From contig NC_089320.1 in NCBI RefSeq assembly GCF_036669915.1, positions 15,167,590 through 15,231,589 on the forward strand: a stretch of DNA of 64,000 nt, written 5' to 3'. This document shows positions 1 through 10,180 of the stretch, one piece after another. A program made the position numbers and the translations under genes. The notes under the pieces were generated by a model. That model saw only the letters and a list, made by a program, of their open reading frames with translations, was not told the DNA's origin and ran no database searches. Source of the stretch: Pocillopora verrucosa. Lineage: Eukaryota; Cnidaria; Anthozoa; Scleractinia; Pocilloporidae. The first letter of the stretch is position 1, and each line of letters begins with the position of its first letter.

Positions 1-576
1 TTGCATGTCGCCATGACTTCCGTTGTTCGTTTGCAACATTTTTAACTTAAGGGAGAAATAAGCAAGAAGATTGAGGTGAAGATTTCAATCCTTTCAGAAC
101 GGTCTCTCACCTAAATCTGTCTTGATATAACTTTGGTCGTCAGGTAAGCGAAGACGAAAAAAAAAACCAAAAAATTCCTTAAAGAGCTATGTGCATGGCA
201 CCCAATTTTTTCATTTTCTCTCGATGATACATCTTATATTTTTTGCTTGCACAACCTGTTCAAAGCTGAGAAAGAGAAATTGTTTGAACCCCAAATTAAT
301 CCCTGATAAATCAAATCACATCCTCGGCACACAAAGGATCTTTATTTCGTTTACTACAGCATTATCACAACTATTAGAACCAAACGAGTCAGTTCAAACG
401 AAAAAGTCCAATAACTAGATCAATCAAGTGAGATCTAAAAAGAGTAACAATTAATCTACCTAAAATTTCATTCTGAACTTTTGAAGGCCTTTCGTTTCCT
501 ACTGGGAATAGAATGTAAATAAGTACCCGTGTCGTTCATTCTTAGCAGAAGTTTCCTCGATCTAGTACTCCTCCTC

Positions 577-601
577 CTACTCTGGTGCCGGCAAACACAA
601 C
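577..601 (-). other. Possible alternative last exon of paralog A
   Basis: About 1.4 kb past the normal last exon, a second copy of the terminal-exon acceptor block occurs (an AATTGCAG acceptor, compared with ATACTTGCAG at exon 4). Spliced in phase 2 it would add a short tail starting RLCLPAPE before a stop. Equivalent sites sit near 14457 and 21238 in the other copies. This may be an unused remnant of an internal duplication of the 3' end. Confidence 0.2.
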
Positions 602-1952
602 CTGCAATTATATTAAGAGCCATTGAAGCAAAAGAGTTGCGAATAGGGTAACTTTAAAATGACCGAACTTCAACGTAAGATCGAAGTATTCACAACAACC
701 AACAGAAAATAGAGAGAACAGCCGATTAGAGCAAAACAAAATGCCACACGGAACCATGGATACGGGCGAACACAAGTGTCCGAGTCGTAATTGTTTTGGG
801 TTTCTATGTGATTGGTTGTGAAGTTGACGCAAGTTTTCGAGACCAAAGCACAAGCCATGTAATCCCCAACAACCTCCCTAACTCACTTGAATATTCATGT
901 TAATGTTACATTTTTTCAGCTATTAATCAATGCGGACAGGAGCCCATCACCCGGAGCCTCCATACACACTCTATCGTTGAGTCAACCTTTGCTCGTACCT
1001 TTTTATTTTTAGAACAGTCAAGTTTCGATTCCGCGCGAAATTGGGCTGTTTTCGCCTGCGTCCCCACTTTAAACAAAAAAATATGGAGGCGAAAGCAAAA
1101 GGAAGCCGATTCCCTTTTCGAGTAAATCCATTTTGCTATATTCTTGGAAGGTTTTGAAGGTCTTGAAGGGTGATGGGCTCCTGATGCGGATAATTTTGCT
1201 GCGAGTCATTAATTGATAAGCTATTTCAACATTCCCATAGAATCCTTTGCGCCCCTTTAGAGGAGACTCCTTGCAGTTTTGTATCAGTACATTAACTACC
1301 AGACAGGATGGCTACATCTTGCTCTCCTTCTTTCGGGAGCCCACGAAGGAAGGAAGCAGGTGAGTGATTTTACGTGTTGGAAAAATAGAGACTGCTCAGT
1401 TGAAACAGGGCGCTCTCCATACCGATTGTCCTGGCAGTATGCAAAATGTTCATTACATATGGACCACTAAAGCACATTTGGGTCCAGCACATGGCCCATT
1501 TTTTCAAAAGCTTTTTCGTTGCCCTTGGTAGAAAACTAAATAAGAATTGCCGGGCTAGAGTACGAATCTAAAAGGGAAGCATGGAGCACTTTTTCTACTT
1601 TTCTACAATAAAGTTAAGGTTACTCAGGCAAACCCCGAAAACCCCAAACTAATTACTGTTGCTCTTAGCGATTTAGTTTTCTAAATAGTACTAGTGTAGG
1701 CTTTCTGCTCTTTTCTTGTAAGCATGCTTGAATGTACAAATTCATTTCCACTTCTCTATGATAAAATTTAATAATCAATCAGGTCAGATCTTAAAAGAGT
1801 TATAGTGAATTTAATGAATACTTAATTCGAAACTTTTTATAGCCTTTCGCTTCCTAGTGAGAAATGTCAAGCGCGATAAAGAGCGTTTCTCTGATTAGCT
1901 GCATTTTCTTTACTTTTCTCCTAACCGCGGAATAATTCCTACTTTAAAGAAC

Positions 1953-4504
1953 TCACTTATGCCCTCCATCAGTCAATGCGTGAGCTATTCCTTGGCCCAA
2001 TGAATACATGGCAGAACCAATCATTCTCTGATTCGGTTCCTGCCTTGAATAGAATCTAAAGCTCATTCCTCTTCCCGATGCTTCAGCTCTGAGAGGTGGT
2101 GGGTACTCTGAGTCATAGCAACTGCAAGTATATTTAGAACCAGTTAAGGAAAAGAGGGGTGAGGGGGGTAACTTTACAATGATCGATCTTCAACTGAGCG
2201 TCCTATAATAAAGATCGAAATGTTTAATAACAGCTCCCATCAAAAACTGATTAGAGCAAAACATGGAGCCATGCGAAATGAACGGGATTGTGAATACCAC
2301 TAAAGCACATGGCCAATTTCTTCAATAACTTTTGCGTAGCCTGGGTGGCAGAAAACTGATTCAGAGCTGCCGGGCTAGGGTACGAATCCGCAAGGAAAGT
2401 TCGGTGCATTTTTTCTCCATTTCGCGACAAAGGTTAAGATCTTGCTATATTTGTTATCAAGTCTCCGTAAATATTCTCATTTGATACCTACTGGATAATC
2501 TCGTACTGACCAGTTGCAATAAAGTTAAGCAAGCAAACCCGGCAAAAATCTCGAACTAATTGTCGTTATCGCGATTTAGTTTTCTCGCGAATGGTCGCCT
2601 TTTTCCTATAATATTCCATAAATAGTTTCGGTGTTCATAGTTTGTTGAGTTTCGGCCACATACCTTTGGCAATAAGAACCTTGGCTGGCTATGTCATTAC
2701 ATTGGCAACACCTCCCGGTTTTGTCGCTGTAGCATCTAAACAATAAATAAATATTGACAATGTGAATTTGTTGTCCAAGGGAAGTTGGAAAAAGTATTCA
2801 CAAGATGGGCCTCGTCTCATGTACAGACCATTTTACCCAACACAATATTAATCTCGTTCCCATGGTCCTGCGAGGGAAGAAGATACATCACAGCGAAAGA
2901 AGATTTACTTACGGGTTTTTGTGACAACCGCCAAACCTTTCCTCGCCATCACGTATTGGCTCCTTGCAGTGTTTACACACCGGAAATTGCCGTTCGTAAC
3001 ACCTGGAATAAAGAATATATACGAAGGTGATTCAAAATTTAATAACCATGAGGAAGAGGTGGTTGTCAACTGAACACGGCATTGGTTGACTGGGTGACGA
3101 AGATACGTATGTCAACGATTTTTCACGTATATTCTCTTGGTATTTTTGTCTCCTTCGCAGCCGTTCCTTGGGATGCCATGCTACGCTCCCCCAAATGAAT
3201 TGGGGTTGGTGTCCGGGTAAGAGATACGTAATAACCCACAGAATTGCTGCAAGGAAGACTCTCAGTCATTTTCATCTGGAAATCTAGAATCGCCTGAGAT
3301 ATTTTCGAACAGGAAAACTGATATTTTGCAGAGATTAACGAAATCCTCTCTCTTTGACTTCCTAAATTAGATGATATGCTACGCTTGCTATGTAAGACTC
3401 GTGTGGAATTTCTGGGAATTGACAACTATTGTTGACGTTAAGTAATTTAACTTTTGTTGGGGTTAAAAAAATTTTAATTTAGATTTCCAAGTATTTGTAA
3501 ACAGTATTTGTAATTAGTAAAAGGATTGCTTAAGGCAGTTCGCATGTCAATTCAAATTCTATTTCCAGCTTATGTCTTCCTGTTTTCAACTATTGAAAGC
3601 CATGTGAGTGTCTCAATACGAATTTTCAAGCCTTTAGTTATTTTGTGGTCTCGATGCTTAAAATCCTCCACTTCGAACACGAAAAAAATTGGCTTACTCG
3701 TAATGCTTCTAGTAAAAGTATTTGTATTTGATTTTAGAAATAGAATCTGTCATTAACTTTGCCTTCCACCACTTCAACGCTTTCGATTAAGGCCTACCAG
3801 CAAGTAACAGCCTCTGTCGTAGTGATCTTTCTAGAAATGGCGGAGACCTATCCATGCGAAACGAACTAACAAAAAACCGAATTTTCTCGGCGCAAACTTA
3901 AAATACAAGAAACATTCTTAGCAGCCTCTTGTGCACAACTTTCGTTGTAAGTTTAGAAAAACCAAAACCAAATTTTGCCTAGCAAAGAAGAAATGAAACG
4001 AACAAACTTGTTTCAACCGCAACTCAAATTGGCCTAGCGGCTCTCAAAACGAAACTAATTTAAAAATGGATTTCCGGGAAAGAAAGGTACGATAATATTG
4101 ATCCACATACAACTGAAATACAAAGTCAAGTCTTTGAAAGTATTCTTGATTCAGTTCTACTGTTTCTGATCATGTAATGGCCCTCATAGAGAAATAATTC
4201 ACAAGAAAATCCACCTCCTGAGAGTTGATTTCGAATCCCATAGTCGTCAGGGGATAAATATTGATCATGAAGCTAAAGAGGAAGAGAAGGTTGTTTAGGT
4301 TTCTTGGATCGTTCGCAAAACAAGATGAATTGCCATTTAAATTCTTCTCTGATAGTGAACGCTATCGATGTAACGAAGTTATTCAATTCTAGTAAATTTT
4401 CCTTGAAATGCCGCTTGAACAAGGATGAAAGCAAGATGCACAAACCTTTCGCAGTAGTTTCCTTCGGTTATCTTGTCTCCACACGTACTACAGTAGTTTC
4501 CCAT
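1953..4504 (-). CDS. Cysteine-unit zinc-knuckle-like protein, paralog A (4 exons)
   Basis: I do not recognise this gene. Hand-assembled exons: 4446-4504, 2913-3002, 2664-2735 and 1953-2121. They join in frame (all introns phase 2) into 129 residues. Visible are three units: C5-x2-C8-x9-C18-x2-C21-Y, C29-x2-C32-x13-C46-x4-C51-Y and C59-x2-C62-x9-C72-x2-C75-Y. A variable basic/Ser-rich tail of about 53 residues follows. Each of the three splice junctions falls inside or at the last cysteine pair of a unit, so splicing completes each putative metal site; this is strong internal support. Splice sites are AG acceptors with GTAAGT, GTATGT and an unusual GTTTGT donor after exon 1. The start is the first ATG after an in-frame TAG; it begins MGNYCS, which fits an N-myristoylation motif. 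Zinc binding is inferred from the paired cysteines. The pattern is shorter than a LIM domain and closer to tandem zinc ribbons. No signal peptide or membrane segment is seen. Paralogs B and C lie at 15.1-17.3 and 21.5-24.5 kb. Confidence 0.62.
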
Positions 4505-4665
4505 GATCTTAAAAGTCCAGTTTAACTAAAGCGCTGTAACTCTCGAATCGTCTCAAATCGAGCTGAAATAAAACTTTCAGACGACGCCAAAACCTCCCAA
4601 CATTAGGAAATGAGTATGAGGCAGGACGGCAGAACGGACCTTCTTGAAGGAATTATGCTTATAGT
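4505..4665 (-). promoter_or_regulatory. Conserved 5' flank of paralog A
   Basis: The 160-195 bp directly upstream of the ATG is similar in all three paralogs (also 17331-17525 and 24463-24655), including stretches around AGACGACGCC and AATTATGCTTA. Similarity ends near here in each copy. I infer that this holds the 5' UTR and proximal promoter. No clear TATA box was identified. Confidence 0.35.
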
Positions 4666-5063
4666 TCATTGGTCAGGATTTGACATTTCGGTAGCACTCG
4701 GGAGGGAATGCAATTTTTCACGTGTTTGAATTGTATTCCACCAATCAAATTCCATTTTGCCAAATTAGACTTTGCTCCATCACGTGTCATTTCCTTGTAA
4801 ACAACCTGCATTTCATCACGTGTTCTAACTGCATTGTCCAACCTACCCACTGAAAAAATTCACATGGAACTAAATGCTACTGATAGTAATTTTGACCTTT
4901 TTACAGTTCCCGGCGCCATATTGGATTAGTAACCGCGCATACACGATAAGGAGGCTGGGGTTGACCCGGCGGTTCTTTCATACAGCTGATCTGCTGACAT
5001 TTCACGATCTAATGCACTTTTCAATGTGATTTCTCCCTTCAAAATAGCTCTTTAACTCAACAA

Positions 5064-5457
5064 TATGAAAATTTCGTCATTAGATGACATCCAGAAACTC
5101 GAAGCAAAAGATCTCAGGGAGATTCTTAAATCTAATTTAAAATCGACGGGCTGAATTAGAGCCGACTTGGTGTTGAAAGTTTATGCTTTGCTGATGCGAG
5201 ACGTCCTTCCATCGAGTAGTGGAGAAAACCGAGAACTTCTTACAGATGTCCAGGACCTAGAACGAAAGCAGAGCGACTTCAGATACGAAGTAACTATGGT
5301 AAGGATTTCAGCCCTTGGATGGGCGAGTAATCTCCGTAATTTACCTAAGATGAATTTCAGTCAGCTTTACGATTACCCCGTTGTTTCACGAGAATATCGC
5401 CACATCGTGTTGAGAGGAACGCATTACAGGAAGTACCACAGAAGCTGTTCAGGATGA
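5064..5457 (+). pseudogene. SAP-domain ORF remnant inside the DNA element
   Basis: From the ATG at 5064 the frame reads MKISSLDDIQKLEAKDLREI and continues as a helix-turn-helix-like SAP motif, then hits TGA at about 5151. The same frame resumes at once (IRADLVLKVYALLMR) and runs to 5457. SAP motifs bind DNA and occur in nuclear and transposon-encoded proteins. The in-frame stop at the second SAP helix suggests a broken gene. Carriage within the TIR element suggests a transposon-borne protein. Confidence 0.4.
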
Positions 5458-5459
5458 CT

Positions 5460-6820
5460 TAGAAAGCGAGGCAACGGCTGCAGCCCTCTAGGTAGAGGAG
5501 ATTTGTTATTGCTGCTATTGTTGATGTGGTACTTGTTGTTGTACCATATTCTTCAGTTAAAGTTGTTCCCATTTCGTTCACCAAGATGTCTTTTAGTTTG
5601 CCATTTGTTCATTTTATCTTATGGGAAACTATACAATAGAGCCTGTAGAACTACTTGATTATAACCCTTGTTTCTATCAACCCATGAGGAAAACTGTAAC
5701 TAACAGATGTCACAATATTTTCATACCCATCTGGCCCAGGACAACCTATGCTCGTGATACATTGAAAACCATTTCAGTTTGCGACTCATGGTAATTTATT
5801 AGGTGGCAAGACGCCATTGAAAGAATCAGACCAAAATATTAGACAATTTAAAAACTCATAGAAGTGACTGATTCACGTAACTTCTCCAAACACTATCCAG
5901 CAAACAGATACTGTTAATACTGAAACTTATCAAGCAGAAGTTATCTTGATCTTACATCAAATTCTCATAACTCATTTACAAGTAAATGTGTTGCAACTAG
6001 AAGGGAGAATTGACAATCAGATCTTGGGTATTTAAGGGTTAAAGGAAGAGAACAGAAATGCTTCCTCTCAGCTACTGATCTCAACAATGCTAGTCCTTTA
6101 CACACATTTAAGTTTCTGTCCGTGATAAACATTCAGTGAATTGATATTCCCATTCTTAGCACTCAGAGGCCTTCTGACACAAAGGTTTGCTATACTAGTT
6201 CTGATTGCATTGTGTTAACCAATGTTATGATATAATTTTGAGATGTAAAGAAGATACTTAAAAGATTGAGAAATATATCCAAATCAAGATATTTATTTTA
6301 TCCTGTTATTGTTACCATAAGATTTGTTTGAAAGAGAATCTTTCAGACCATTGAAATGTATAAGAAAATTATTTTTTGCAATTTTAGTTGGTGAAACTCA
6401 CTTCTTCTTTTTTTCAATTTAAAGCATCAAATTGATTGATACATAAAGCACACAAAATATTTTTTGAGAGTTCCATGTGGCATCCATAGTGGATTACTCT
6501 GCTATCATAAAAATAAAAAATAACAACTAATGAAAACTGCTTTTGTCACAATTGCTACCAAATTTGAGTCAGTTTTCTGGGTCTGCCATAATAAGTGAAA
6601 ACTCTGAAGATACAGTGTCTTGGTTATTTTATTAATAGCAATTACTTTGCAAGAGTTACTCTGCTAAGAGTGTTTTAGGAAAGCCATGTAGTAACAGGTG
6701 AGCAGCACTGAACTTCTTGACTTGCTGCCAGAATAAAAAAAACTCCACTGAACTTAAAACAATTCAGATACCTACTAGAAAATTTGTACTAATTTTGCAA
6801 CAAAAGTTACCCTCATCCAT
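5460..6820. other. Interior of DNA element without recognisable genes
   Basis: AT-rich sequence with only short open frames on both strands. I see no transposase motif here. Confidence 0.4.
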
Positions 6821-6823
6821 AAT

Positions 6824-7057
6824 TCACAAAGAATAAGATAAGTATAGAATGATAAATACTTTGCAAAAATACATGCCTCCGTGCATAAACTTGAAGAAGT
6901 GAAAGCTCGTTGGCAAACCATTGGGGCCATAAAATGTATTTGAACAACCAAAAGTGGCACACTGCTTTCCTTTCTTTTTGGGAGAAAAATTAGCTTTATC
7001 GAGATTTCGGCTAGGACCATCCATTTTCCCTAAAAATCGAACAATTTTACTGACCAC
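6824..7057 (-). pseudogene. THAP-like zinc finger fragment inside the DNA element
   Basis: The minus-strand frame contains KGKQCATFGCSNTFYGPNG, followed by a FHFFKF segment. The C-x4-C-x2-N start followed by a FHxFP-like segment is the first half of a THAP domain. The second half (CxxH and AVPTIF-like end) was not found in this frame; it may lie on another exon or be lost. It sits near the right TIR and is oriented inward. Confidence 0.4.
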
Positions 7058-7402
7058 GTACGAATTTCACCAAAAGCTCTCACAGATTTCACGCGGGTCA
7101 ACCCCAGCCTTGTTCTCACGTGTGCGCGGTTGCATTTCCAATATGGCGCTGGGAACTGTAAAATTCAAGGGTCAAGCAGGACTTTGAAAATTTTTTACTT
7201 TGCTAGTATTATTATTATAATTGTTTTATTATCTTCTCCTTTTTTAAGTTCAAGAAGTAAACCTAAACGAAGCGTGTATCCGTTAGTTTTTCTTAAATTT
7301 TTATTAGACATTTTAATGTATTTTTCGATTTTTTTAAGGATTTTATAATTTTTGTAAATATTTTTAGAGATCATTGTGAATAAAGGATTATCATTTTTAC
7401 TA

Positions 7403-7705
7403 AATACAGGAATGGCTCCGACCTGTGATTGGATGATAAAAATAGTAAAAGTTAATAAGTTATGGCTTGCTTGCTCGTGAGTATTGTTTACCGCGTGTCT
7501 CGAAGCGGAACAATGAACTATCAATGCTAGTGAAAACACCGATGTATCAAACAAGAAATGGTTACTTACGTAGCGAAGGGAAGGCAGCCTTTCTTGTTCA
7601 GCGAGGTCGTTCAGCGATATTCCGGTGATGAAAAAGTTATCTGCTGACTAAAATCATTTAGTCAGTTCAGGCGGACGATCAGAGACTGGAGCCATTCCTG
7701 TATTT
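7403..7705. repeat. Short inverted repeat pair (possible MITE)
   Basis: The arms AAATACAGGAATGGCTCC at 7403-7420 and its reverse complement at 7688-7705 are perfect over 18 bp and enclose about 270 bp without a gene. The sequence around is strongly AT-rich. This may be the core of a small foldback element. Confidence 0.4.
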
Positions 7706-7846
7706 CACCGCTGACAGGAATATCTCCGACTCAAACGTTTATTAATTTTTTTTTCAATAATTTTTATATTATTTTTAAACAATTTTTAAAAAAAATTTAA
7801 AAAATTTAAAACTAAACTAAAGAGCAGCGCTGTGCGAACAGTAGTT

Positions 7847-7911
7847 GTAAAACTTCTTTATTCTCTGACGCGTTTCGTCTAACTGTCGTAAACTTCTTCA
7901 GGGAGTTTTAC
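7847..7911 (-). ncRNA. Hammerhead-ribozyme-like motif (fossil)
   Basis: On the minus strand, in order: GTAAAACT (7911-7904), core CTGAAGA (7901-7895), a stem GTTTA/TAGAC with a 7-nt loop, GAAA (7876-7873), ACGCGTC ending at 7867, and AGTTTTAC (7854-7847), which pairs with the first element. This matches the CUGANGA...GAAA...(stem III)UC layout with a very short stem III, as known for hammerheads of Penelope-like retroelements. There is one extra A after the core and a C-A mismatch next to the cleavage site, so activity is doubtful. Confidence 0.4.
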
Positions 7912-8199
7912 AAGTCAACACCAAACGCTTATATTTATAAGCCATTGTTAGCGGCCATTGCGTGGGCCAATGACCATAAGGGCTTGGCTGGACCTACGAG
8001 CAGGAATAGGCAAAGCTGTGAAAAATTTGAAAATTTTTTCTGAAAATTTTTTAGGCGAGGTGAGAAATATTTTTGGGAGCCACGGTTTTAGCTAAAAATT
8101 TTCAAATTTGAAAAATTGAAGCGGTTTTTTACAGACGATGCCTGGAAAGTAGTTGGCAAATTAAGTTAGGATGGCTCGTGTACTTTACAGAAAATGTGG

Positions 8200-8943
8200 T
8201 GTTAAGGATATCGAACAAAAGAGCAGCCTTTTTTTTTGATTAGATCAATTGTCAATTACTTTAATTTGTGTGCCTAGTTACGATCGTAGTTACAATGTTT
8301 ATCTTTTTCCCTATTGGTTTGTAATCGGATATTTTAGCGTCACCACGCGCATATAAAAGCTAAATTAGCGTCCCTATAAGCCAGAGTTTCGCAAGATTTC
8401 GCCTTGAACAGCAATAACTTCGTCTTTCGTTCCAAACCTTTGGCACAAGCGGGACCGATATGTAAGTGATTTTGTTAGTTTTATTTCAATATGTTTAAGT
8501 TTAGTTTTTCACCTTGGGCGATAGCGCACATATGTACTGTGTTGTACAACAGTACAACAAATTATCTTGAAATCAAAGGAGTATTTTGAAATAACTAGAC
8601 GCTCACAAAGTAACGCCCACATTTTAGTCTTTGGGCTGTTAATCAGCCGCAAATGGTCATTGTGTAGCCGATCTTTGAATCTCGAGTAGTTTTAATTTAG
8701 CCTTTTATGATTTGTTTATGTTAATTCACGTTGATTGTTGTTATTTTAATCGCGTTATCGACATAAGCACGTAAAGCGTTTCTTTCATGCCTTTCGCACC
8801 AATTCAATTAGATTCATGCTTTCGTTATAATATTATTGCAATTTCAGTTTACGATCGTGATCGTGACCGTGATCTAAATAAACACCGTTGATAGTCATCT
8901 TGGTTTTCGTGGTTTCATTACGACCGGTAAAATAGTTCCCACA
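8200..8943 (+). repeat. 5' LTR of BEL/Pao element
   Basis: Starts TGTTAAGG at 8200. The part 8200-8593 is nearly identical to 11956-12348. It contains a TATAAA box at 8352-8357 and a poly(A) signal AATAAA at 8877-8882, as expected for U3-R. The right boundary is inferred from the TG...CA rule (ACA at 8941-8943), because the 3' LTR is truncated and cannot confirm it. Confidence 0.65.
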
Positions 8944-9018
8944 TCAGCGACACTTAGAAAACACGCATAGCGACACCCCTCGAAGTTTCCTCTTTCGTCG
9001 CAAGCGTCACAGTAAAAT

Positions 9019-9220
9019 AAACTTGTGAAGCCGGAAGCCTCCTTTGCTGCACATCTGTTTTACACTTACGATCAGCCAAGCTAGCGCCGCAGATTTCGTT
9101 CGTAAGGACTTCTACGTTGACGACGGTTTGAAGTCCGTTCCCTTGGTAGACGACGCAGTGAAGCTGATCGTAAGTGTAAAACAGATGTGCAGCAAAGGAG
9201 GCTTCCGGCTTCACAAGTTT
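9019..9220. repeat. Perfect 58-bp inverted repeat in pol
   Basis: Positions 9019-9076 are the exact reverse complement of 9163-9220, with an 86-nt spacer. The right arm is natural pol coding sequence just after the YVDD motif. The left arm is an inverted copy lying at the point where the upstream pol is missing. It looks like a fold-back formed when the deletion arose. Confidence 0.9.
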
Positions 9221-10180
9221 GTGTTCAGAGCAAGACAGAGCAGATGGTGTGAAAGAGTTAGACTTAGACCTTGATTCACTTCCCTTAGAGCGCGCAATCG
9301 GCGTCCATTGGTATGTTGAGTCTGACTGCTTCCAGTTCGTTATCGTACTACAAGATAAGCCATGTACTAGACGGGGTATACTCTCCACTGTGAGCTCGAT
9401 TTTCGATCCCCTCGGATTCGTTGCTCCGCTCTTGTTGGATGGAAAGTCAATTCTTCAAGATTTGTGTCGCCATGAAGTAGGCTGGGATGATCCGATACCA
9501 GAAGACATCAAAGTTAAGTGGGAAAAGTGGAGATCAGATTTGTTAGAAGTTCAACGCATTTCAATTCCCAGATATAAGCCCGATGACTTTGGTCGTGTTG
9601 TGAACGCACAACTTCATCACTTCTCGGACGCGAGCGTCAAAGGTTATGGTCAGTGTAGTTACCTGCGCCTTGTAGACGAAAACCAGAGAGTTCATTGCTC
9701 CTTTGTTATGGGAAAGTCCAGAGTGGCACCGTTGAAGCCTGTAACTATACCACGCCTGGAACTTACCGCCGCCGTGTGCTCAGTGAGAATCAGACAGCGG
9801 TTGCGACTTGAGCTAGAGTACACCATTGATAAAGAATACTTCTGGACAGACAGTAGAGTGGTACTTGGATATATAGCCAACGAGAGTAGGCGTTTTCACG
9901 TGTTCGTCGCTAACAGAGTTCAAGAAATTCAAGAAAACACTTCAATTGATCAGTGGAAGTACGTCGAATCAAAACAAAACCCAGCAGATGAAGCGTCTCG
10001 AGGCCTGAAGACACAAGAGCTGTTACATTCCCGCTGGATTACTGGGCCAGCGTTTCTTTGGGAGAACGAAAACAAGTGGCTACCCAAAGAAGACCACAAA
10101 CTCCCAGAAAACGACCCAGAAGTTAAGAAGTCTGTCGCCATGGCAACCACGACAATAGTGCAAGCACATTCAGAAAGTTG
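9077..10180 (+). pseudogene. BEL/Pao pol, RT end and RNase H part (broken)
   Basis: The sense frame opens within reverse transcriptase. The YVDD catalytic motif lies at 9113-9124, in the context RKDFYVDDGLKSV. The frame shifts once near 9220-9240 and then runs to 10180. The second part shows Pao-type features: RRGILSTVSSIFDPLGF, then an RNase H-like section with SDASVKGYG, PRLELTA, FWTDS and NPADEASRG. Missing are gag, the aspartic protease and the RT motifs before YVDD. The perfect inverted repeat at 9019-9220 covers the left break. Confidence 0.75.

Larger units (their letters stand above)
190..4700. repeat. Large duplicated segment, copy A
   Basis: Direct-repeat copy A of a segment of about 4.5 kb that carries the cysteine-unit gene and flanks. 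Similarity to 14085-17525 and 21175-24655 is visible along exons, introns and flanks, with indels. Inside each copy, the 3' end (about 480-900) is itself related to the block around the normal last exon (about 1840-2300), so the duplication has an inner substructure. Confidence 0.7.
4904..7158. mobile_element. DNA transposon remnant with 65-bp TIRs and TA flanks
   Basis: Terminal inverted repeats start CAGTTCCC at 4904 and end GGGAACTG at 7158. They match over about 65 bp with a few differences, sharing GCGCCATATTGG and GGCTGGGGTTGACCC. Both ends are flanked by TA. Length is 2255 bp. Inside are a SAP-like ORF on the plus strand near 5064 and a THAP-like zinc finger on the minus strand near 6885-7010. 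No transposase catalytic core was recognised, so it is a decayed or non-autonomous copy. THAP fingers are known in P-element-type transposases, but the TA flank is more typical of Tc1/mariner, so the superfamily is left open. It lies about 400 bp upstream of paralog A. Confidence 0.6.

Noticed and set aside
9044-9388. Minus-strand 144-codon frame over 8954-9388 as a gene
   Set aside because: It is the antisense shadow of pol, made longer by the inverted repeat.
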